A stretch of 64,000 nucleotides of DNA from Adhaeretor mobilis (GCF_007741515.1 NZ_CP036263.1:4513178-4577177), one strand, 5' to 3'. Counted from the stretch's first letter, positions 52,680 to 61,784 are shown. The notes: generated by a model not told the origin, from the letters alone. Program-made: numbers and translations.

Positions 52680-53051
52680 CTAAGTGTCCAGGTATGTCTC
52701 AGGTACGGTGATCCCCTGGAGACGGAAAAACGTAAGCTGATCGAAATAGCCGCGTTGAAACACAATTTGGTCATTTTGTACATGGAAGAACCCGCAGCCC
52801 CGCAGTCCTGTCGGATCGCTCCATTCAAGGATCGCCCATTCGCCTGCTTCGTGCAGAGTCTCTTCATTGCAAGTCATGTCTGCTCGTTTGAACTCTGTCT
52901 CAAACATCTTGCGGATTGCAGCACGTCCCACGAGTGGTTCGGTCACGATCTGGTGGTTTGTCGCGTCTTCTGCGTAAAGTTCGCACAGTCCTTGAACATC
53001 GGCCCGATTAAATCGGTCAACCCATTCGCGAACAACTTCGGCGGGAGTCAT
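52680..53051 (-). CDS. Cassette gene 4: SnoaL-like / NTF2-fold protein
   Basis: A 123-aa single-domain protein of the cone-shaped NTF2-like fold: VVREWVDRFNRADVQGLCEL, YAEDATNHQIVTEPLVGR and GCGFFHVQNDQIVFQRGYFD. The SnoaL branch includes polyketide cyclases, isomerases and hydratases. A sole cassette gene of unknown substrate. Its stop codon (52680-52682) lies 3 bp after the core of attC 4. Confidence 0.85.
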   Translation of the reverse strand: MTPAEVVREWVDRFNRADVQGLCELYAEDATNHQIVTEPLVGRAAIRKMFETEFKRADMTCNEETLHEAGEWAILEWSDPTGLRGCGFFHVQNDQIVFQRGYFDQLTFFRLQGITVPETYLDT

Positions 53052-53084
53052 TGAGCAGTCCTAGTATGGCGATGGTAGCTGGCG

Positions 53085-53193
53085 GGATAACGTAAATCGG
53101 CTCAGTTGCCGGCCGCCCGCAGAGAGCAAGCTTCAAACCGACAACAACATCATATCGCGGGCGTCGCCGGTCAACTGCAGCCGGTGGTTAGGC
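53085..53193 (-). repeat. attC site 3
   Basis: 109 bp from GGATAAC to GTTAGGC, the closest to the GTTRRRY consensus. Arm ATCGGCTCAGTTGCCGG pairs with ACCGGCTGCAGTTGACCGG (reverse complement). Confidence 0.87.
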
Positions 53194-53616
53194 CGAGACA
53201 AACTTGGGTTCACCAAACAACTGGCGGTACCGAAAAATGTCCTTGCCAACCACAAACACGCGGAAACGTGGGTCGTTCGCCTTGCGATATACTGGGATGT
53301 CGTTACGTATGGGGTCAACTCCCGCAGCAGTTAGCTTAGATTCAAGTACTAGAGCGTCACTTTCGTGTCGAAAAAACCCGACGATGTGCCAATGCTTTTC
53401 CCCTGTAACCTTGTCGAAGAAAAAATCACAGGCCTCTCGCTCAGACTTCGAAGCGTAAATCGGTGGAGAGTCTATACCGCGTTCGCTATAAAACACTACC
53501 CATTCGCCATCTCGAAGGTCGAGACACCAAGCATCGTGAGCGCTGGCGGAGATCGAATAGTTTGAAGGGTTGCATCCTTCACACCTCAAAAGTTCATCTA
53601 AATCGGTGGCTCTCAT
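53188..53616 (-). CDS. Cassette gene 3: hypothetical protein
   Basis: A 142-aa soluble protein starting MRATDLDELLRCEGCNPSNY, with DGEWVVFYSERGIDSPPIY and SEREACDFFFDKVTG, then a C-terminal strand-helix region (FRHESDALVLESKLTAAGVD). The last part looks like an immunity-protein or SPOR-like beta-alpha unit, but I cannot name a family. The start is only 5 bp from the core of attC 2, so the leader is very short. TAA is taken from attC 3. Confidence 0.68.
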   Translation of the reverse strand: MRATDLDELLRCEGCNPSNYSISASAHDAWCLDLRDGEWVVFYSERGIDSPPIYASKSEREACDFFFDKVTGEKHWHIVGFFRHESDALVLESKLTAAGVDPIRNDIPVYRKANDPRFRVFVVGKDIFRYRQLFGEPKFVSA

Positions 53617-53621
53617 AGTCG

Positions 53622-53710
53622 GCCTAACGCCTATGATCACCGAGTCGCCGGAGTGATCACTGCTTCAAAAAACGCGCCGTCGGCGACTTCGGTGCATCAT
53701 ATTGTTATCT
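53622..53710 (-). repeat. attC site 2
   Basis: 89 bp from GCCTAAC to GTTATCT. Arm TATGATCACCGAGTCGCCG pairs with TATGATGCACCGAAGTCGCC (reverse complement), with one or two extra bases. Confidence 0.9.
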
Positions 53711-54313
53711 GCGTTTGCCTTTGAGTTCGGCAATTTTTCGTTCAATTTGCGACGTGTATTTTTTCGTCTGCCATTCGTCGATTTTTATTTTGCGAGTCTC
53801 GCGTATGGCTGCAAGTGGAATACAGATGGATTCATCCCATAACAGTTCCGTTTCACGAACCTCTTTTTTTCCGTCCCAGCCGGCAACAACATCGTGAACC
53901 CTTGGAACCAAAAAGTCGACCAGTGCGATTCGTTGATTTAGATCTAGCCGTGCCCCTTCGCATTGCAGGATATCGACGACTGTGTTTCTACCCGAATCGT
54001 AAACTGTCAGATAGAAAGGGTATTCCGAATCCGCGCCGGTGTTGTATTTTTTCAATCCCTTCTTCGCATCTGGGGGGAGCGATTTGAGAATCTCATCTTC
54101 GAGCTGCTCTCTCTTCTTGCGCCTCGCAGCGATTTTGAATTTGAGTTTTGGATCAGCCTTGAACGCAGCGTCTATAGCATCAGAGAGGTCCTGCCGATCC
54201 ATTTTTGCGGTCACGTTCACACCGCAAAGTTCGGCGTAATCCAATTGGCGTTGGGTTGGCGGTTTACGCTCCCGCCCAGTGAGCAGTCGAAAGATTGCTT
54301 TGAGCAAGAGCAT
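53705..54313 (-). CDS. Cassette gene 2: hypothetical protein
   Basis: A 202-aa soluble, highly charged protein. It starts MLLLKAIFRLLTGRERKPPT and has QLDYAELCGVNVTAKMDRQD, a basic helix (KIAARRKKREQLEDEILKSL) and a C-terminal KYTSQIERKIAELKGKRR. The first residues could be a short hydrophobic patch but not a full membrane segment. No family recognised. Its TAA is in the attC 2 core. Confidence 0.65.
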   Translation of the reverse strand: MLLLKAIFRLLTGRERKPPTQRQLDYAELCGVNVTAKMDRQDLSDAIDAAFKADPKLKFKIAARRKKREQLEDEILKSLPPDAKKGLKKYNTGADSEYPFYLTVYDSGRNTVVDILQCEGARLDLNQRIALVDFLVPRVHDVVAGWDGKKEVRETELLWDESICIPLAAIRETRKIKIDEWQTKKYTSQIERKIAELKGKRR

Positions 54314-54334
54314 TCTCCGGTTTTTTGTTTAAGC

Positions 54335-54466
54335 AGATAACGGATCGGCGATAAGCGGCGTTGAATAGTGCCGCCGACTCCGCCGAGCCTAAAAAGGTTG
54401 ATGCCAGATGGTACAGCGGAGATTTGAACCGAGCTATTCAACGTCCGCTTCATCGGCTTGTTAGCC
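54335..54466 (-). repeat. attC site 1
   Basis: 132 bp, the longest site, from AGATAAC to GTTAGCC. Arm GATCGGCGATAAGCGGCGTT pairs with AAGCCGATGAAGCGGACGTT (reverse complement), and the pairing continues with GAATAG. The extra A in one arm before CGTTGAATAG is the expected extrahelical base. Confidence 0.88.
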
Positions 54467-54492
54467 GGCGTCGCGCGAGGCGCTCCGCTGGA

Positions 54493-55026
54493 CTACCCCG
54501 AAGTGATCGGGCGAGCGATCAGTTGTCTCAGCACCGAGAGCAAAGTACCACCAATACCGAGTAGGCAAAGTCCTGCGCCGGGGATTGCGAGGAAGCTCAG
54601 CGCCTCTTTTGCTGCTCCCGTACTGCCGACCGAAGGCGCAGCGAGTCCCGCCACGAGCCAGAAGCCTGAGTACAGGAGAGAGCCTGCGCCAAACGCCGCC
54701 GCAGAGGTCCTCTCAAGAAGGCCGGTGCTTCCGGAGAGCCCAAGGAGAACAATCGACGCCAGAGCGGCCGCACCGATCGCGCCGCCATGAAGGTGCGCTC
54801 TCTTCATGTATTCCCATGATTTGGAAAGGACGGCATCCCTCTTGCTCGCATCGCTCTGATAGACGGTCTCGAACACGGGATCCGCTGAGGAGCGCAAGTG
54901 ACCCTTGATGGAGTCCTCCGCCGCTCCAAACGCGCCGCCAAGAAGAAAGCCGAAGGCAATCGACAGCAGCGCCAGAATGATCCCGGGAGCTAGAGGTCTC
55001 AGATTCGGTACGGAATGGCTCGACAT
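54493..55026 (-). CDS. Cassette gene 1: multi-helix membrane protein
   Basis: A 177-aa membrane protein, first in the array, starting at the ATG at 55026 with GAGGAGG directly upstream. It has about four helices (LAPGIILALLSIAFGFLLG, IGAAALASIVLLGLSG, AAFGAGSLLYSGFWLVAGLA, FLAIPGAGLCLLGIGGTLL). No family recognised; weak likeness to small hydrophobic cassette proteins known in other integrons. Being next to attI it would be the best-expressed cassette if a promoter exists there. Confidence 0.72.
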   Translation of the reverse strand: MSSHSVPNLRPLAPGIILALLSIAFGFLLGGAFGAAEDSIKGHLRSSADPVFETVYQSDASKRDAVLSKSWEYMKRAHLHGGAIGAAALASIVLLGLSGSTGLLERTSAAAFGAGSLLYSGFWLVAGLAAPSVGSTGAAKEALSFLAIPGAGLCLLGIGGTLLSVLRQLIARPITSG

Positions 55027-55062
55027 GTTGCCTCCTCGTGTGCGGCAATACACTCGTACGCC

Positions 55063-55130
55063 GGCTAACTATAAATGGACAGAAAGTAATCCGTATAATT
55101 CCCATCTATCATAACAATGCAGATTCCCGA
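55063..55130 (-). promoter_or_regulatory. attI-like insertion site and array leader
   Basis: GGCTAAC (GTTAGCC on the - strand) at 55063-55069 is the core at the junction of the first cassette and the intI side. It equals the outer core of attC 1, as expected after cassette insertion. The right limit of the attI site is a guess; the DNA to 55180 is AT-richer and should hold the cassette promoter. I saw no convincing -35/-10 pair. Confidence 0.6.
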
Positions 55131-55181
55131 AGGTCAAACCAACAAACGACTTGCGGCTTGGATGCTGGTTATTCGGATGAG

Positions 55182-55187
55182 TTGACA
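55182..55187 (+). promoter_or_regulatory. Possible -35 element for intI
   Basis: TTGACA occurs about 45 bp before the intI start, but no good -10 hexamer lies at 16-18 bp. Reported only as a weak candidate. Confidence 0.25.
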
Positions 55188-55230
55188 GAAACAGCTTGCG
55201 TTAGTGCTCAAGTGTACACATACTGTCAGA

Positions 55231-56237
55231 ATGAAGCTACTGAACCAAGTACGGCAAAAGCTCCGTGCAGGACACTATGCCTACCGCACCGAGCAAGCTT
55301 ATGTCCACTGGATCGAGCGCTTTATCCGCTGGCATGCCAAGATCCACAAGAGATGGCGCCATCCGTCCGAAATGGGGACTCCGGAGGTCGAAGCGTTTCT
55401 CTCCCATTTGGCCGTCGATCGCCATGTGACTTCTAGTACTCAAAATCAGGCCCTCAGCGCTCTGCTGTTCTTGTATCGCCACGTGATAGAGAAAGAGTTG
55501 GGCGACTTGAATGCGGTGCGGGCCGCTCGGTCGCGCCATTTACCAACGGTACTCACGCCCGAAGAGGTCGGTCGCCTTTTGGAGTGCTTGCAAGACCGAA
55601 GCGAAGCCCATGGCGCCTACGCGCTGATGGCTTCGCTTATGTACGGCAGCGGTTTGCGGCTCATGGAGTGTTGTCGTTTGCGCATCAAGGACATTGATTT
55701 TGGTCGCAATCAAGTGATGGTCAGGCAAGGAAAAGGCAATAGGGACCGCGCCGTGCCATTGCCTCGAACGGTACGTGAGCGTGTGCAGCAGCAAGTTCAA
55801 TGGCGAGAAAAACTGCACCGTCGCGATCTCGAGGGCGGGGAGGGGCGAGCTGACTTGCCCCACGCCTTTGAGCGCAAATCGCCGAGTGCGGCGTATGATT
55901 TAGCATGGCAGTTCGTCTTCGCTTCCGACCGGTTGTCGCGTTGCCCACGCACGGGCCGTTCCGGACGTCATCACCTGCACGAAAACGCACTGCAAAAGTC
56001 GTTCCAACGGGCGGTTCGTTCAGCGGGAATCCCCAAACGGGCAACCTGCCACACACTACGTCACTCTTTCGCGACACACCTGCTGGCCAGTGTTTCCTGA
56101 TCACGGGGGGTGCCGACATCCGTACTGTACAAGAACTACTAGGCCACAAAGATGTTTCCACAACCAGGATCTACACACATGTGTTGCAGCGCGGCGCTTG
56201 CGGCGTACTCAGCCCGTTAGATACGCTAAAGGACTAG
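55231..56237 (+). pseudogene. intI: Integron integrase, interrupted
   Basis: The start is the ATG at 55231, MKLLNQVRQKLRAGHYAYRT, the usual IntI N-terminus; EQAYVHWIERFIRWH follows. The catalytic domain has Arg in SGLRLMECCRLRI (about 142), the integron-specific insert (ADLPHAFERKSPSAA, then [19 protein letters not shown]) and [14 protein letters not shown]. Then 14 bp (56092-56105) change the frame and bring a TGA at 56098. Reading onward in the other frame gives [20 protein letters not shown] and RIYTHV with the catalytic Tyr, and a stop at 56237. So all parts are present but split by one small intrusion. Confidence 0.9.
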
Positions 56238-56259
56238 CGCGGGTGCCACCCAGCCCCCC

Positions 56260-57006
56260 TCACTCCAACCCAGCCATCACCTCATCCGGAATATCGAAAT
56301 TCGCCGACACGTTTTGCACATCGTCGTGATCGTCGAGCGCTTCCATCATTTTGAGTACCTTGGGAGCGTCGCCTGCTGAAACTTCGACGGTGTCTTGAGG
56401 CACGCGGGCGATCTCAGTAGATTCAGTTTCAATCTCCGCCTTCTCCAGAGCTTCTTGGAGGTCGGTCAAAGATTCTGGTTCACAGTAAACTTCAAAGTTG
56501 TCGCCTTCGCTACGAACATCGTCAGCCCCTGCTTCAAGGGCCAATTCCATGAGCGCTTCTTCGCCGATCTGTGCTTTCGGGACAATCGCCAATCCCTTGC
56601 GATCGAACATCCAAGCGACGCAGCCTGTAGCGCCGAGTTTGCCGCCGGCGATCTCGAAAATCTTGCGTACTTCTGGTGCCGTGCGATTGCGGTTGTCGGT
56701 GAGAATCTCACACAGCACGGCCACGCCTGCCGGGCCGTAGCCTTCGTACAGCACTTCCTCCAGGTTGCCACCCTCGAGCTCGCCGGTGCCCTTTTTGACA
56801 GCCCGTTCGATGTTGTCCTTCGGCATGCTGACGGCTTTAGCGTCGTTGATGGCATACCGCAGGCGCAGGTTCATCGACAGGTCGCCACCCCCGTCGCGAG
56901 CAGCAATGATGATGGCCTTGGAAAGTTTGCTCCAGACCTTGCCCCGCTTGTTGTCGATGGCCGCCTTCTTGTGCTTAATACCGGCCCAGTGAGAATGTCC
57001 TGCCAT
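56260..57006 (-). CDS. yebC: YebC/PmpR (TACO1) family protein
   Basis: A 248-aa protein, full length for the family. It begins MAGHSHWAGIKHKKAAIDNK with RGKVWSKLSKAIIIAARDGG; it has GGDLSMNLRLRYAINDAKAV and VLYEGYGPAGVAVLCEILTD NR. Family members bind DNA as regulators (PmpR) or, as TACO1/YebC, help ribosomes translate polyproline stretches. It is encoded alone, directly after the convergent integron integrase gene. Confidence 0.95.
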   Translation of the reverse strand: MAGHSHWAGIKHKKAAIDNKRGKVWSKLSKAIIIAARDGGGDLSMNLRLRYAINDAKAVSMPKDNIERAVKKGTGELEGGNLEEVLYEGYGPAGVAVLCEILTDNRNRTAPEVRKIFEIAGGKLGATGCVAWMFDRKGLAIVPKAQIGEEALMELALEAGADDVRSEGDNFEVYCEPESLTDLQEALEKAEIETESTEIARVPQDTVEVSAGDAPKVLKMMEALDDHDDVQNVSANFDIPDEVMAGLE

Positions 57007-57204
57007 TTTCGGATGTCAGATGTTCGATGTGAGAAGGATGATGTTTAAACGAATTCCATGATCGGCCTGAGAGTTCAGATCGACTATCAAGGCCGCAAAA
57101 GACACAAAGCATATTCGCGAAATTCGACCTGTGCCGCCTGACTCAGCAATAGTGCTTTATTACTGTTAGCGGCTTCTGTGGTTACGCAAATCGCGAGTGG
57201 GCTT

Positions 57205-58209
57205 CTATCGCTTTTTCTTCTTTTTGACTTTCTTTTTCGTAGTCGTTTTCTTCTTTGTTTTCTTCTTCGTCGGGGACTTGGTCGTTTTCTTGACGACCTT
57301 CTTCTTGACTTTCTTTTTCACCTTCTTCTTGGCGACTGTTTTCTTCGCGGCATTCTTCGCTACAGCCTTCTTGGTGGCCGCAACCGGTTTCTTGGCGACT
57401 GCCTTTTTAGTGTCGGCCTTTTTAGTGTCGGCCTTCTTGCTGGCTGGCGCCGCCTTTGCAGGCTCGGCCTTCTTCTCCTTGGCCTTGGGTTTCTCGGGTA
57501 CTGGCTCCGGTTCGGGAGCTTTCTTGGGAGCACGTTTGGGAAGGCGGTCTTTGCATCCAGGGTCGATCTCCAGCAAGATCTTACGAATCGTCTGGCCGTA
57601 AGGGCTACGGTTCAGTTCCACGCCCAACTGGTGCAGGATCGTGCCAACTTCTTCTCCCTTATTCTTGGGCACGGCGCGTTCCAAGCCTGGAACGGTATAT
57701 TTCTTCGCCTCGGCGTCGGAGATTACGCCCACCACACGCAAGGACTCCAGCAAACCCGAATTAATCGGAATCGAATGCCCGGCGAGGCCCTGTTGGACGG
57801 CAAACGAAACGATGTAGGGCGTGCTGCCGTTGTACCTCGTGATAGTTTTTACGGACTGGCCAATGTTTTGCTTCTTCATTGGCTCTAAGTCAAACGAGTA
57901 ATGAGTTTCAAAAACGCTCTGCAACACACGTTTCAGACGCGTTGCAGATTCTACTGGATCGTTCAGCGGCTTCATCACTTCCGCTAGTTCCAGGAGCGTA
58001 CTCACGCGCACTTCGTTCCAATCGAAATAGTCGTTGCTGAGCGACTGAAAGACCTCTTCCGCCACATCGTAGGTGCTATTCTCCGCACAACAGGCAAAGA
58101 CCAAATGGTCTAGCAACGAGCGGTCCTTCGTCAGAACCACGAGTTTGTAGTGTTTTTTGGCAACCTTCAATACTTTGGCGATCAGGGCTGCTCGATTCGT
58201 AGATGCCAT
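57205..58209 (-). CDS. Endonuclease III-like HhH-GPD protein with Lys-rich tail
   Basis: A 334-aa protein from the ATG at 58209. Residues 1-215 resemble the endonuclease III family (HLVFACCAENSTYDVAEEVF, then a helix-rich region), but catalytic residues are missing: the Lys before the hairpin's second helix is not evident, and the position of the Asp has Asn in IPINSGLLESL. The four Fe-S Cys are absent. The C-terminal 120 residues are nearly all Lys/Ala/Pro/Thr (KKADTKKADTKKAVAKK, AAKKTVAKKKVKKKVKKK), a histone H1-like tail. It may bind DNA without cutting it. Confidence 0.75.
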   Translation of the reverse strand: MASTNRAALIAKVLKVAKKHYKLVVLTKDRSLLDHLVFACCAENSTYDVAEEVFQSLSNDYFDWNEVRVSTLLELAEVMKPLNDPVESATRLKRVLQSVFETHYSFDLEPMKKQNIGQSVKTITRYNGSTPYIVSFAVQQGLAGHSIPINSGLLESLRVVGVISDAEAKKYTVPGLERAVPKNKGEEVGTILHQLGVELNRSPYGQTIRKILLEIDPGCKDRLPKRAPKKAPEPEPVPEKPKAKEKKAEPAKAAPASKKADTKKADTKKAVAKKPVAATKKAVAKNAAKKTVAKKKVKKKVKKKVVKKTTKSPTKKKTKKKTTTKKKVKKKKKR

Positions 58210-58289
58210 GGTGTCGATTCTTGGTAGGAAGTGGAAAATTTTATGGATGGTAGGGTCGGCGACTGGCACCCAGCCGCTGATGAAAAACT

Positions 58290-58715
58290 CTATTCTTCTT
58301 CCTGGTCCGTCAGTTCTTCTAGCTCGGTATCTTCTGCCCTTGCGTCCAGTGACTCGGTAGGCGGGAGATCTTCAGGTGGAAGCACTTCGTCTAGTACCTT
58401 TGCTAACTCGATCGATTTCTTCACGCCCATATCCAATTCAAACTTCAATCGTGGCGTGTATCGTGTGTCGATGCGTTTGGCAATTTTGCTCTGCAAGTAC
58501 CCGGCTGCGCTCTGCAGGCCACTCACGCACAGACGTTGTTTGGCATCATCTCCCATGACCGAGACGCTCACCTTAGCCTGTCGCATATCGGGCGCGACTT
58601 CGACTTTGGTGATTGTCGCGTTCTCGATGCGCGGGTCTTTTAGGTCCGCGAGAATCGCCATGCCGACGACTTCGCGGATTGCTTGAGCGGCTTTCAGTAC
58701 GCGGCGAGAGGACAT
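58290..58715 (-). CDS. rbfA: Ribosome-binding factor A
   Basis: A 141-aa protein from the ATG at 58715 (MSSRRVLKAAQAIREVVGMA). The KH-like RbfA fold shows as VGMAILADLKDPRIENATIT, KVEVAPDMRQAKVSVSVMGD and RYTPRLKFELDMGVKKSIEL, with an acidic C-terminus. It matures the 30S subunit by acting on helix 44 and the 5' end of 16S rRNA. It lies downstream of infB, 82 bp away, as usual. Confidence 0.94.
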   Translation of the reverse strand: MSSRRVLKAAQAIREVVGMAILADLKDPRIENATITKVEVAPDMRQAKVSVSVMGDDAKQRLCVSGLQSAAGYLQSKIAKRIDTRYTPRLKFELDMGVKKSIELAKVLDEVLPPEDLPPTESLDARAEDTELEELTDQEEE

Positions 58716-58797
58716 AACCAAACGAAGATCAAAGGATAATTGAAGTCTGGCCAGGCAGCTTCAGCAGCCTGGCAGCGAAAGTTATTCGGGTTGACGA

Positions 58798-61575
58798 TCA
58801 GTCTTCGAAGCTACGGCCAACTTCTTCGACGCGATATACGTCGAACAGGTCGCCCTCTTTCACGTCGTTAAAGCCCGAGAGCTTAATGCCGCATTCGAGT
58901 CCTTCACGTACTTCTTTCGCGTCGTCCTTCTCGCGTCTGAGAGTATCAATCGGATAATCGCCGATGATCGTATTGTCACGAATGACACGAGCACGGGCGT
59001 TCCGCTCGACTACGCCTGAGAGAACCCGGCAGCCGGCAATGGTTCCACTGCGACTGATCTTGAAAATCTGCTGAACCAGGGCGCGACCCAGGTCGATCTC
59101 CCGTTCTTCCGGCTTTAGCAGGCCTTCAATGGCCGCTTTGAGATCTTCGGTGATCTTATAAATGACCTCGTAACGCCGTACTTGCACGCCTCGTTTGTCG
59201 GCCATGATGCGTGCTTTCTCATCGGGCACCACGTTGAAGCCAATTATGATCGCATCGGACGCATCGGCGAGGGTTACATCTGCTTCGGTGATGCCGCCTA
59301 CCGATTTTTGCAGCAGCTTGATCTTCACTTCTGGGTGATCTAGTTTCCCAAGTTCTTTTTGAATCGCTTCGATCGAACCACGCACATCCGCTCGTAAGAT
59401 AATGTTGAGCGTTTGCACCTCTTCGGCACCATCAAGCCGATCAAACAGGTTCTCCAATGTTACATGCTGAACGTCTACATCCAAGTTCGAGTTGCGGGCT
59501 TCGTGTGCACGATCTTCAGCTATCGTGCGAGCCTTGGCAATGTCGTCCAATACGTAGAAAGCTTCGCCAGCGCCCGGAGCCACGTCGAAACCGGTGATAT
59601 TCACAGGCACACTCGGGCCCGCTTCTTCGAGGCGAGCGGTGGGAATGAGCGTATCGTACATCGCCTTCACCTTGCCGTAGGCTTGGCCAGAAACAATCAC
59701 GTCGCCCACGCGCAAGGTGCCGTTCTGTACCATGACTTTGGAAACCACACCGCGGTCGGATTCTTGCTGTGCTTCGATGCAAGTACCAAGGGCAGGACGG
59801 TCGGGGTTGGCTGTGAACTCGTGCAACTCGGCAACGGTCAGAATGGTATCGAGCAATTCATCGATGCCTTCGCCGGTGATTGCACTGGTCTTAACGACTT
59901 CCACATCGCCGCCCCATTCACTGGGCACCAACTCCTGGGCGGTCAGCCCTTGCATTGCCTGATTGGCATCGACACCCGGCAGGTCGCACTTGTTGAGGGC
60001 GACAATGATGGGCACTTCAGCTGCACGAGCATGACTGATGGCTTCCTCTGTCTGGGGCATGATGCCGTCATCGGCAGCCACCACGAGCACAGCAATGTCC
60101 GTCACGTTTGCACCGCGAGCACGCATTTCGGTGAAGGCTTCGTGGCCCGGTGTATCGACAAACGAAATTTGCTGATCGTTCTTGAAAATCGTGTACGCAC
60201 GAATGTGTTGCGTAATGCCGCCACTCTCGCCGCTGACAACATCGGTATCGATAATCTTGTCGATGAGCGACGTCTTACCGTGATCCACGTGACCAAGGAA
60301 GGTGATAATCGGTGCGCGAGGCTGCAGGTCTTCCTCCGCGTCCTCTCGATCACGAATCTCCGCCAGGTACTCATCTTCGACGGTTAATTCGTCACGGAAT
60401 TCAACCTCGAGCCCCAGTTCAGCAGCTACTAGTTCTGTGAGATCAGGATCCATGACCGCCGCGATAGTGGTCATGACTCCTTCTTCCATGAGCAAACGCA
60501 AGATATCCGTAGCAGCAACACCCGCAGCTTCGGAAAGTTCGCGGACTGTGCAAGGCAGCTGAACGGTGACCTTGCCCTTACGTGGTGCCGCGGTATTGAT
60601 ACCTGAACGACGACGTCGGCTGCGACGTGGCGGGCGAGACATGCCACCGCTACGCCGTCCGGTACGACTGCGACTGAGCTGGCGTTGCTCACGCCCGCCC
60701 AGCATTGGAGTATCGCCCTTCTTGCCCCGTCCTTTGGCTCCTTTTTCCTTTTCACTCTGCAGCGCGTCCTCCGCTTTGCGGAGATGTGCTTTCAGCGGGG
60801 TGGCCCCAGCTTTGCTCGCCTTGAGTGCATCGGCGGGCAATTTCATGTCCGGTTTTTGGGCGGCCGGTTCTTTCTTGCCACGCGGAGCGGGCTTGGGAGG
60901 TTCATTCGTTGGCATCGGCGCGAGCTTAATTGCCGGGCGAGCACGACCACCGGAACCCTTACCGGCTTTGCGTGCACCCCCTCCACCAAGTACCGGTGGC
61001 TTGCCGCCGGCAGTAGTGCCGCCAGGAGGAACGTAGTCACCTCGCTGCATGACGCGAGCCAACGGGCCAGGCCGACGGGGGCCTTCGTCTTGCGGAGGCT
61101 CGGCCGGCGTCGCTGCGGTTGCTGAATCACTTTCGGCTGGCTCGCCATCTCCACCAGCTCCGCTATCTTTACCTGATGCGCTATCCTCACTTGCTCTGCT
61201 CGCCTCGGCAGCTTCTGCCGCTGCCGCTGCCGCTGCTTCTTGCTCGGCCTTTTCCTTGGCAGCTTGCTCGAGGGCTGCCTGACGAGCAGCGATCACCGGG
61301 TCTATCGGCTTGGGCGTGCTGATGACCTTAACGCGGTCGACCTCTTTCTTCGTGGGTCGCTGCGGGGCAATCGGTGCAGATGACTTCTTGCCCGGCCCGG
61401 CCGAGGGCTTCGCACCGCCGCCAGAAAGATGCTCGCGGATTTTGGTGACTTCCCCGTCGTCCAAACTGGCCAGCGCAGAGCCTTTACCACTGATGCCGAT
61501 CTGCGTGCAGATATCGACCAGCTCTTTGCTGTCTACTTTCAGTTCCTTGGCCAGTGAATAAATGCGGACCGCCAA
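58798..61575 (-). CDS. infB: Translation initiation factor IF-2
   Basis: A 925-aa GTPase. The TTG at 61575 is chosen: GGAGAGAG lies 4 bases upstream and translation then begins with [20 protein letters not shown], the typical IF-2 N-terminus. The upstream frame to 61620 has no family match. Residues 60-390 are a long Ala/Pro/Gly/Arg linker. The G domain has [14 protein letters not shown] near 426, [15 protein letters not shown] and NKCDLPG; domains II-IV follow ([20 protein letters not shown], and so on). It brings initiator tRNA to the ribosome. Confidence 0.96.
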   Translation of the reverse strand: MAVRIYSLAKELKVDSKELVDICTQIGISGKGSALASLDDGEVTKIREHLSGGGAKPSAGPGKKSSAPIAPQRPTKKEVDRVKVISTPKPIDPVIAARQAALEQAAKEKAEQEAAAAAAAEAAEASRASEDSASGKDSGAGGDGEPAESDSATAATPAEPPQDEGPRRPGPLARVMQRGDYVPPGGTTAGGKPPVLGGGGARKAGKGSGGRARPAIKLAPMPTNEPPKPAPRGKKEPAAQKPDMKLPADALKASKAGATPLKAHLRKAEDALQSEKEKGAKGRGKKGDTPMLGGREQRQLSRSRTGRRSGGMSRPPRRSRRRRSGINTAAPRKGKVTVQLPCTVRELSEAAGVAATDILRLLMEEGVMTTIAAVMDPDLTELVAAELGLEVEFRDELTVEDEYLAEIRDREDAEEDLQPRAPIITFLGHVDHGKTSLIDKIIDTDVVSGESGGITQHIRAYTIFKNDQQISFVDTPGHEAFTEMRARGANVTDIAVLVVAADDGIMPQTEEAISHARAAEVPIIVALNKCDLPGVDANQAMQGLTAQELVPSEWGGDVEVVKTSAITGEGIDELLDTILTVAELHEFTANPDRPALGTCIEAQQESDRGVVSKVMVQNGTLRVGDVIVSGQAYGKVKAMYDTLIPTARLEEAGPSVPVNITGFDVAPGAGEAFYVLDDIAKARTIAEDRAHEARNSNLDVDVQHVTLENLFDRLDGAEEVQTLNIILRADVRGSIEAIQKELGKLDHPEVKIKLLQKSVGGITEADVTLADASDAIIIGFNVVPDEKARIMADKRGVQVRRYEVIYKITEDLKAAIEGLLKPEEREIDLGRALVQQIFKISRSGTIAGCRVLSGVVERNARARVIRDNTIIGDYPIDTLRREKDDAKEVREGLECGIKLSGFNDVKEGDLFDVYRVEEVGRSFED

Positions 61576-61784
61576 ATTACTCTCTCCGTGCTCGCAATCG
61601 ACTGGTCTCTTGAGGACCAACCGAACGATCGAGCATCTAATGGTGTGTTAAAAAAACATAGACTTGCGTCCTCCAACAATCATTTGCTGCCGTGCTACGA
61701 CAATCGCTGGGTGCCGCAGGCTGCGCTTGCCGAGTCTGGACTTACCAGCGACGGCGAGCCCAGCATTGGTAAGCGTTGACGGCA

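Larger units (their letters stand above)
49659..55069 (-). mobile_element. Integron cassette array of nine gene cassettes
   Basis: Nine genes, all on the - strand and reading away from the integron integrase at 55231. Each is followed by an attC-like site, so a cassette is one gene plus its site. Cassette lengths are about 370-730 bp. All internal sites share the outline core-like heptamer, imperfect arms with one or two extra bases on one side, and a second core-like heptamer (GTTATCC, GTTAGGC, GTTCGGC and variants). Genes 2, 3, 8 and 9 end inside the first core of their site with TAA. The first cassette abuts the attI-like junction at 55063. Confidence 0.92.

Noticed and set aside
55231-56237. 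XerC/D-type recombinase
   Set aside because: The insert after the catalytic Arg (LPHAFERKSP and following) is the integron-specific patch, and the cassettes with attC sites confirm IntI.
57205-57560. Low-complexity T/C-rich run as an assembly artefact
   Set aside because: It keeps a clean reading frame of Lys/Ala/Pro codons with varied codon use, so it is a real protein tail.
59413-60387. 324-codon frame on the + strand opposite infB
   Set aside because: Third-position bias belongs to infB; no start context or family match. Shadow of the real gene.
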